From: Prauserella_A sp040645195
GTDB lineage: Bacteria > Actinomycetota > Actinomycetes > Mycobacteriales > Pseudonocardiaceae
DNA: 64,000 bases
Assembly (NCBI RefSeq): GCF_040645195.1
Contig: NZ_JBEYXW010000001.1
Coordinates: 62,001 to 126,000 of the forward strand
Direction: 5' to 3'
The position numbers were made by a program, and so were the translations under genes. The first letter of the stretch is position 1. Each line of letters starts with the position of its first letter. Below the pieces are notes generated by a model, which was not told the DNA's origin, searched no databases, and worked only from the letters and a program-made list of their open reading frames with translations. Below are positions 59,945 to 64,000 of the stretch, piece by piece.

Positions 59945-60739
59945 CTAGTCCAACTTCGCCGGGACGAGCTGCAGGTAGATCAGCGTGATCACGAAGTTGA
60001 CCACGAACAGGAGCAGGAACGTGATGACGACGGACTGGTTGACCGCATCGCCGACACCCTTCGGTCCCGGCGGCGGGTTCAGGCCACGGTGCGCCGCGAC
60101 GACGGCCGCGATGAACCCGAAGATCAGCGCCTTGAGCTCACCCACCCACAGGTCCGACAGCTGGGCCAGCGCGGAGAAACTCGCCAGGTACGCACCCGGT
60201 GTGCCGTCCTGCAGCACGACGTTGAAGAAGTAACCGCCGAGGACACCGATGACGCTCACCATGCCGTTGAGCAACAACGCCACCAGCATGCAGGCGAGCA
60301 CCCTTGGCACGACGAGCCGCTGCACCACCGAGACGCCGAGCACCTCCATGGCGTCGATCTCCTCGCGGATCTTGCGCGCGCCGATGTCGGCGCAGATGGC
60401 CGAACCGCCCGCGCCCGCGACGAGCAGGGCCGTCACCAGCGGGCTGGCCTGCTGCACGGTGGCGAGCACGCTGCCCGCACCGGTGTAGGACTGGGCGCCG
60501 AGCTGGCGCGCCAGCGAGCCGAACTGCAACGAGATGACCGCGCCGAACGGGATGGCGACCAGTGCGGTCGGCAGGATCGTGACACTCGCGATGAACCACG
60601 ACTGCTGGATGAACTCCCGCAGCTGGAACGGCCGCTGGAAGATGCCGCGTGCGACGTCGAGGCCGAGCGCGAACAGCTTGCCGGTCTCCCGCAGCATCCC
60701 GAGCCCGGGAATCCTGGCCGTGGAGGCCCCAGAGCTCAT
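59945..60739 (-). CDS. yrbEA: YrbE/MlaE family permease YrbEA
   Basis: This is the first permease of the Mce importer, 264 residues, with five to six helices and GARKIREEIDAMEVLGVSVV as the ATPase-coupling element. Its ATG overlaps the mceG stop (ATGA), which places the ATPase and permeases in one transcript. Confidence 0.94.
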   Translation of the reverse strand: MSSGASTARIPGLGMLRETGKLFALGLDVARGIFQRPFQLREFIQQSWFIASVTILPTALVAIPFGAVISLQFGSLARQLGAQSYTGAGSVLATVQQASPLVTALLVAGAGGSAICADIGARKIREEIDAMEVLGVSVVQRLVVPRVLACMLVALLLNGMVSVIGVLGGYFFNVVLQDGTPGAYLASFSALAQLSDLWVGELKALIFGFIAAVVAAHRGLNPPPGPKGVGDAVNQSVVITFLLLFVVNFVITLIYLQLVPAKLD

Positions 60740-61884
60740 GGGCGTCCTTGGTCGTGCGGTGGTCGCATCGGGCGGGTGGCGGGACTCTGGCTCGACGCGG
60801 GCTCCTGCCAGCCGGAGCCGGGCAGGTCGGCGACGTCCTGCGCGGGCAGCTGCCCACGCTGCGCCCCGACCAGGCTGTGCATGCCGACACCGTAGTGCCG
60901 CCGCTCCTGGAGGGTGAGCGACTCGATGATCCCCTCCTGCGCGGCCGGCGGCAGGGTGTGCAGGATGCGCATCACCCGGTCCTTGCGGCGGCGGGCGCCC
61001 TGCCTTTCCGGCAGGCCGGGGGTCGGTTGCAGCTGGGGCACGACGCCACGCAGGTCCTCGGTCGAGCCGTCGTGGTGGCCGGCGTCGGCATACGCCTGCT
61101 CCAGCGCCATCTGCGCCTGGTCCTTCTCCTCGCTCATCCCGATAGGACCGAGGCGACGCCCGTTGAGGAACTGCTCCACAACGGGCTCGTTACTGGTGAG
61201 CAGCACCTCCCGTGGACCGAACATCACCAGTTCCTTGCGGAAGAGCATGCCGATGTTGTCCGGCACCGTCCGCGCCAGGTTGATGTTGTGCGTGACGATC
61301 AGGATGGTGGCGTCGATCTGGGCGTTGAGATCAATCAGCAGCTGTGAGAGGTAGGCGGTGCGCACCGGGTCCAGACCGGAGTCCGGCTCGTCGCACAGGA
61401 TGATCTCGGGATCGAGCACCAGGGCTCGTGCCAGTCCGGCGCGCTTGCGCATACCACCGGAGATCTCGCCGGGAAGCTTCTTCTCCGCCCCCGAAAGTCC
61501 CGTCATCTCGAGCTTCTCCAGCACGATCCGGCGGATCTCGGCCTCGGACTTCTTCGTGTGCTCGCGCAGCGGGAAGGCGACGTTGTCGTAGAGGTTCATC
61601 GACCCGAACAGGGCACCGTCCTGAAACAGCACCCCGAACAGCTTGCGGGTCTCGTACAGCTTGCGCTCGGAGCAGGTGACGATGTCGACACCATTGATGA
61701 CGCACTTGCCGCGGTCGGGTTTGAGCAGGCCGATCATCGACTTGAGGAACACCGACTTCCCGGTGCCAGAGGGGCCCAGCATCACCGACACCTCACCGGG
61801 CGGCAGCGTCAGCGTCACGTCCCGCCAGATGGCCTGCTTACCGAAGGACTTCGTCAAGCCCTCGATGACCACCTCGGCACCCAT
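60736..61884 (-). CDS. mceG: Mce transport ATPase MceG (Mkl)
   Basis: MceG energises Mce lipid import. The ABC domain has Walker A GPSGTGKS (37-44), Q-loop Gln88, signature ISGGMRKR (141-148), Walker B IILCDEP (161-167) and the H-loop His in IVTHN near residue 200. A 130-residue C-terminal extension, typical of actinobacterial Mkl, contains LQERRHYGVG. ATG 61884 follows GGGGAGG by 5 nt. In M. tuberculosis the mkl gene also lies near rplJL and rpoBC but apart from mce genes; here it heads the operon. Confidence 0.95.
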   Translation of the reverse strand: MGAEVVIEGLTKSFGKQAIWRDVTLTLPPGEVSVMLGPSGTGKSVFLKSMIGLLKPDRGKCVINGVDIVTCSERKLYETRKLFGVLFQDGALFGSMNLYDNVAFPLREHTKKSEAEIRRIVLEKLEMTGLSGAEKKLPGEISGGMRKRAGLARALVLDPEIILCDEPDSGLDPVRTAYLSQLLIDLNAQIDATILIVTHNINLARTVPDNIGMLFRKELVMFGPREVLLTSNEPVVEQFLNGRRLGPIGMSEEKDQAQMALEQAYADAGHHDGSTEDLRGVVPQLQPTPGLPERQGARRRKDRVMRILHTLPPAAQEGIIESLTLQERRHYGVGMHSLVGAQRGQLPAQDVADLPGSGWQEPASSQSPATRPMRPPHDQGRP

Positions 61885-62048
61885 TGCACCTCCCCGGAGC
61901 CTCTTCGCGGGCAGCACGCCCCAAAACCTGCGTCACCACCCAACGAGTTGCGCCGATGTGGGTTACTCACCGGTTCTGACCAACTGGACCGGACCAGGGC
62001 GACTCAGTAGTGCAGCAAGGTAACGCACGCGCGGTCGCAACGCACAAA

Positions 62049-62081
62049 AGGGCGGGCACCCAAGAACTGGGTGCCCGCCCT
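62049..62081 (-). terminator. Terminator of rplJ-rplL
   Basis: A perfect 14-bp stem (62049-62062 / 62068-62081) with a 5-nt loop is followed in the transcript by a U-run (TTTTG), 23 bp after the rplL stop. The downstream 164 bp (61885-62048) should contain the mce operon promoter, which I could not pin down. Confidence 0.9.
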
Positions 62082-62103
62082 GTGCAGGTGGAGCCAGGTT
62101 GCC

Positions 62104-62490
62104 TTACTTGACGGAGACCTTGGCGCCGGCGGCCTCGAGCTTGTCCTTGGCGGCCTCGGCGGCGTCCTTGTCGACCTTCTCGAGCAGGGCCTTGGGGGCA
62201 CCCTCGACGAGCTCCTTGGCCTCCTTCAGGCCCAGGCCCGAGACGACCTCGCGGACGACCTTGATGACCTGGATCTTCTTGTCGCCCGCACCCTCGAGGA
62301 TGACGTCGAACTCGTCCTTCTCCTCCTCGACCGGGGCGGCGGCAGCGGCGCCAGGGGCGGCCGCGACGGCGACCGGGGCGGCGGCGGTGACGTCGAAGGT
62401 CTCCTCGAACTTCTTCACGAAGTCGGACAGTTCGAGAAGCGTCAGCTCCTTGAAAGCGTCGAGCAGTTCGTCAGTGCTCAGCTTCGCCAT
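62104..62490 (-). CDS. rplL: 50S ribosomal protein L7/L12
   Basis: L7/L12 forms the multimeric stalk that recruits translation GTPases. The 128-residue protein has the N-terminal dimerisation domain (1-35), an Ala/Pro hinge (about 36-55) and the C-terminal domain with IQVIKVVREVVSGLGLKEAK. It follows rplJ by 50 bp. Confidence 0.98.
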   Translation of the reverse strand: MAKLSTDELLDAFKELTLLELSDFVKKFEETFDVTAAAPVAVAAAPGAAAAAPVEEEKDEFDVILEGAGDKKIQVIKVVREVVSGLGLKEAKELVEGAPKALLEKVDKDAAEAAKDKLEAAGAKVSVK

Positions 62491-62540
62491 GGTGGCGTTC
62501 CTTCCTTGATACGGACTCGCTGGTCAGCGGGTGTGGGTGG

Positions 62541-63092
62541 TCAGCTCTCGGCAGCGTCGGCTGCGCCGTCGCCGGACTCGGACTGGCGCTTCTCCTCGAG
62601 CGCGGCGGCCAGGCGGGCGACCTGGGACGCCGGCGCCTGGAACAGCGCGGCGGCCTGGGACAGCTTCGCCTTGAACGCGCCCGCCGCCTTGGCGAGGAGC
62701 ACCTCACGGCTGTCGAGATCGGCGATCTGCTCGATCTCGGCGACCGTGAGCGGACGGCCGTCCATGTAGCCGCCCTTGATGACGAGGGCGCTGTGGTCCT
62801 TCGCGAAGTTGCGCAGAGCCTTCGCAGCCTCGACCGGCTCACCCTCGATGAAGGCGATCGCGGTCGGACCGGCGAAGAGCTCGTTGAGACCCTCGATGCC
62901 AGCATCCTCAGCGGCACGCTTGACGAGGGTGTTCTTCGCGACCCGGTACTTGGCGGTGTTGCCGAGAGCGCGGCGCAGCTCACCGAGCTGGGACACGGAG
63001 AGGCCGGAGTACTGGGTGACAACGGTTGCCGAGCTGCTGCGGAACTTGTCCGCGATCTCGGCGACGGCCGCCACCTTGTCGGGCTTCGCCAT
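62541..63092 (-). CDS. rplJ: 50S ribosomal protein L10
   Basis: L10 anchors L7/L12 to the ribosome and in bacteria represses its own operon by binding the mRNA leader. The product starts MAKPDKVAAVAEIADKFRSS (183 residues) and contains QYSGLSVSQLGELRRAL. The ATG at 63092 is preceded by GAGAGGAGGCGACC. Longer in-frame extensions run through the leader and are rejected. Confidence 0.98.
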   Translation of the reverse strand: MAKPDKVAAVAEIADKFRSSSATVVTQYSGLSVSQLGELRRALGNTAKYRVAKNTLVKRAAEDAGIEGLNELFAGPTAIAFIEGEPVEAAKALRNFAKDHSALVIKGGYMDGRPLTVAEIEQIADLDSREVLLAKAAGAFKAKLSQAAALFQAPASQVARLAAALEEKRQSESGDGAADAAES

Positions 63093-63301
63093 GGTCGCCT
63101 CCTCTCTTGGCTGGTGACCACTGGCGCGCCCGGACCCCAAACACGACAAACGCCCCGGCGCAGCAGGCGCGGGGCGTCGTGACACGCGAGCAAGTCGCGT
63201 GGCGATCCTCGTCCTCCTGCGCAGGCCGCCCGCCATACTGCGGACCTTCGTTCCCGGGGCGGGTGCCCCGGAAAGACCAGCGGTCTTCGGTAGAACCGCT
63301 G
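63093..63301 (-). ncRNA. Candidate L10-type leader of rplJ-rplL
   Basis: The roughly 205-nt leader has a 5' hairpin (CAGCGGT/ACCGCTG, 63301-63278), a second one (CCGGGGC/GCCCCGG, 63271-63254) and a strong 3' hairpin (63177-63150) followed by TTTGTCGTGTTT. The layout fits an L10(L12)4-binding leader with an attenuator. Recognition is structural only. Confidence 0.5.
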
Positions 63302-63304
63302 ACC

Positions 63305-63310
63305 AGCATA
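63305..63310 (-). promoter_or_regulatory. Candidate -10 of the rplJ promoter
   Basis: TATGCT on the minus strand fits the actinobacterial -10 and would start transcription at the beginning of the leader hairpin. No good -35 is visible. Confidence 0.4.
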
Positions 63311-63398
63311 CGTGACCACGCATGCAGCGTTGCGCCTGCCCCCTTTTCGCGGGGCGATCGCCGCGCCGGGGGCAACTTTCGGTGCACGAGCAGGCATC

Positions 63399-64000
63399 AT
63401 GGGTCACGTGGTGGAGCAGCGATCGGATGGACAGCCCGGCCCCGAGCAGCGGCCCGGATCGGAGATCCAGCCTGCACAACCGGCGACCCCACAGCAGTTC
63501 GACCCCGAACAGCAACGCCAGTTCGAGCAGTTCCAGCAGTTCCAGGACTTCCTGAGCTTCCAGGAAGCCCAGCGAAGCAGTGGCGAACTGGTCCACAGCG
63601 GGCAGTACCCGCCCGCTCCCGCAGCCACGCAGCAGCTCGTCCCGCAACCGCCGGCGCCGCCGCGCCGCAAGGTACCGGGCTGGCTGCAGTGGCTTGGCAA
63701 GAAGATCATCGGCTGGCTGATCTTCTTTCTGCTGCTCGCCCTAGCGCTGACCTGGGCATACAACTATTTCTTCGGCAGCGGCGACGGGGATAGCAGCGAG
63801 TCGGCGGCGAAGATGGGTGGCGGTACTTACCACACGAATGAGGTCTTATCGACCAACCCCTACGTAGCAGTTCAGAAGATCTACCTATTGGTCGCAGAGG
63901 GCAGCTACGAAAGAGCCTGTGTCCGATTCGACAACGAGCGCGGGATCGAGCGGAAGTTCGCGCAAAACCTTGGCTACAACGGCTGCCAACAGGCTGTGCT
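63399..64000 (+). CDS. Q/P-rich single-pass membrane protein, 3' end cut by window edge
   Basis: The ATG at 63399 (or GTG 63408/63411) opens a frame that runs off the right edge after 200 codons. Residues 1-90 are Gln/Pro-rich with repeats of QFxQFQxF. A transmembrane helix follows at about 103-126 (WLIFFLLLALALTWAYNYFF). The exported part contains YVAVQKIYLLVAEGSYERAC, a second Cys near residue 196 and FAQNLGYNGCQQAV, a pattern common in small actinobacterial envelope proteins of unknown role. Codons after the membrane segment are less GC-rich. It diverges from rplJ. Confidence 0.75.
   Translation, partial: MGHVVEQRSDGQPGPEQRPGSEIQPAQPATPQQFDPEQQRQFEQFQQFQDFLSFQEAQRSSGELVHSGQYPPAPAATQQLVPQPPAPPRRKVPGWLQWLGKKIIGWLIFFLLLALALTWAYNYFFGSGDGDSSESAAKMGGGTYHTNEVLSTNPYVAVQKIYLLVAEGSYERACVRFDNERGIERKFAQNLGYNGCQQAV

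Noticed and set aside
61885..62048. TetR-like operator around TTACTCACCGGT upstream of mceG
   Set aside because: Only one half-site is convincing; the second half does not match, and no regulator gene is nearby.

Overview
The window comes from the core chromosome of a high-GC Gram-positive actinobacterium. ESX-type secretion genes, an Mce cluster, actinobacterial forms of RpoB, RpoC and EF-Tu, and gene order all fit the Pseudonocardiaceae (Amycolatopsis or a relative). I infer the family only; the genus is not resolved.

Region 1 (1-19882) is a type VII secretion locus embedded in housekeeping genes in the same order as the M. tuberculosis ESX-4 neighbourhood: glmM, rpsI, rplM, two WXG100 genes (esxT-like and esxU-like), an Rv3446c-like Hsp70-fold membrane protein, eccC, then divergent eccD and mycP, then eccB and truA. 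Differences from that template are a lipoprotein gene and a DUF4333 gene placed between rplM and the esx pair, and a three-gene set facing eccB: eccE, a 35-residue microprotein and an unrecognised 240-residue protein, joined by ATGA and GTGA overlaps. A further WXG100-like gene is cut by the left edge.

Region 2 (19954-42400, all minus strand) holds the alpha (rpsM-rpsK-rpsD-rpoA-rplQ), infA-rpmJ, secY-adk-map, spc (rplN to rplO), S10 (rpsJ to rpsQ) and str (rpsL-rpsG-fusA-tuf) operons. Hairpins lie at the S10/spc boundary, after rplO, after tuf and between several alpha-operon genes. A 28-bp block is shared almost exactly by the S10 and str leaders. A candidate 61-codon ORF fills the rpsM-rpsK gap, and an inverted-repeat element sits between rplO and secY.

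Region 3 (42399-50402) is rpoB-rpoC, with a 19-codon candidate leader ORF just before the TTG start of rpoC and the decayed remains of a YefM/RelE-type toxin-antitoxin pair downstream of the rpoC terminator.

Region 4 (50671-61884) is one compact Mce lipid-import operon: ATPase mceG, permeases yrbEA and yrbEB, mceA-F and two Mce-associated membrane proteins. It lies between rplJ-rplL and rpoBC. A copy of the inverted-repeat element seen near secY is part of the coding sequence of the last gene.

Region 5 (62049-64000) is rplJ-rplL with an L10-type leader, and the 5' part of a Q/P-rich membrane protein gene. No tRNA, rRNA, CRISPR array, insertion sequence or prophage was seen. Many essential genes start with TTG or GTG (rplM, rpsL, rpoC, probably rpoB, tuf, fusA, rpoA, rpsC, rplP, secY).
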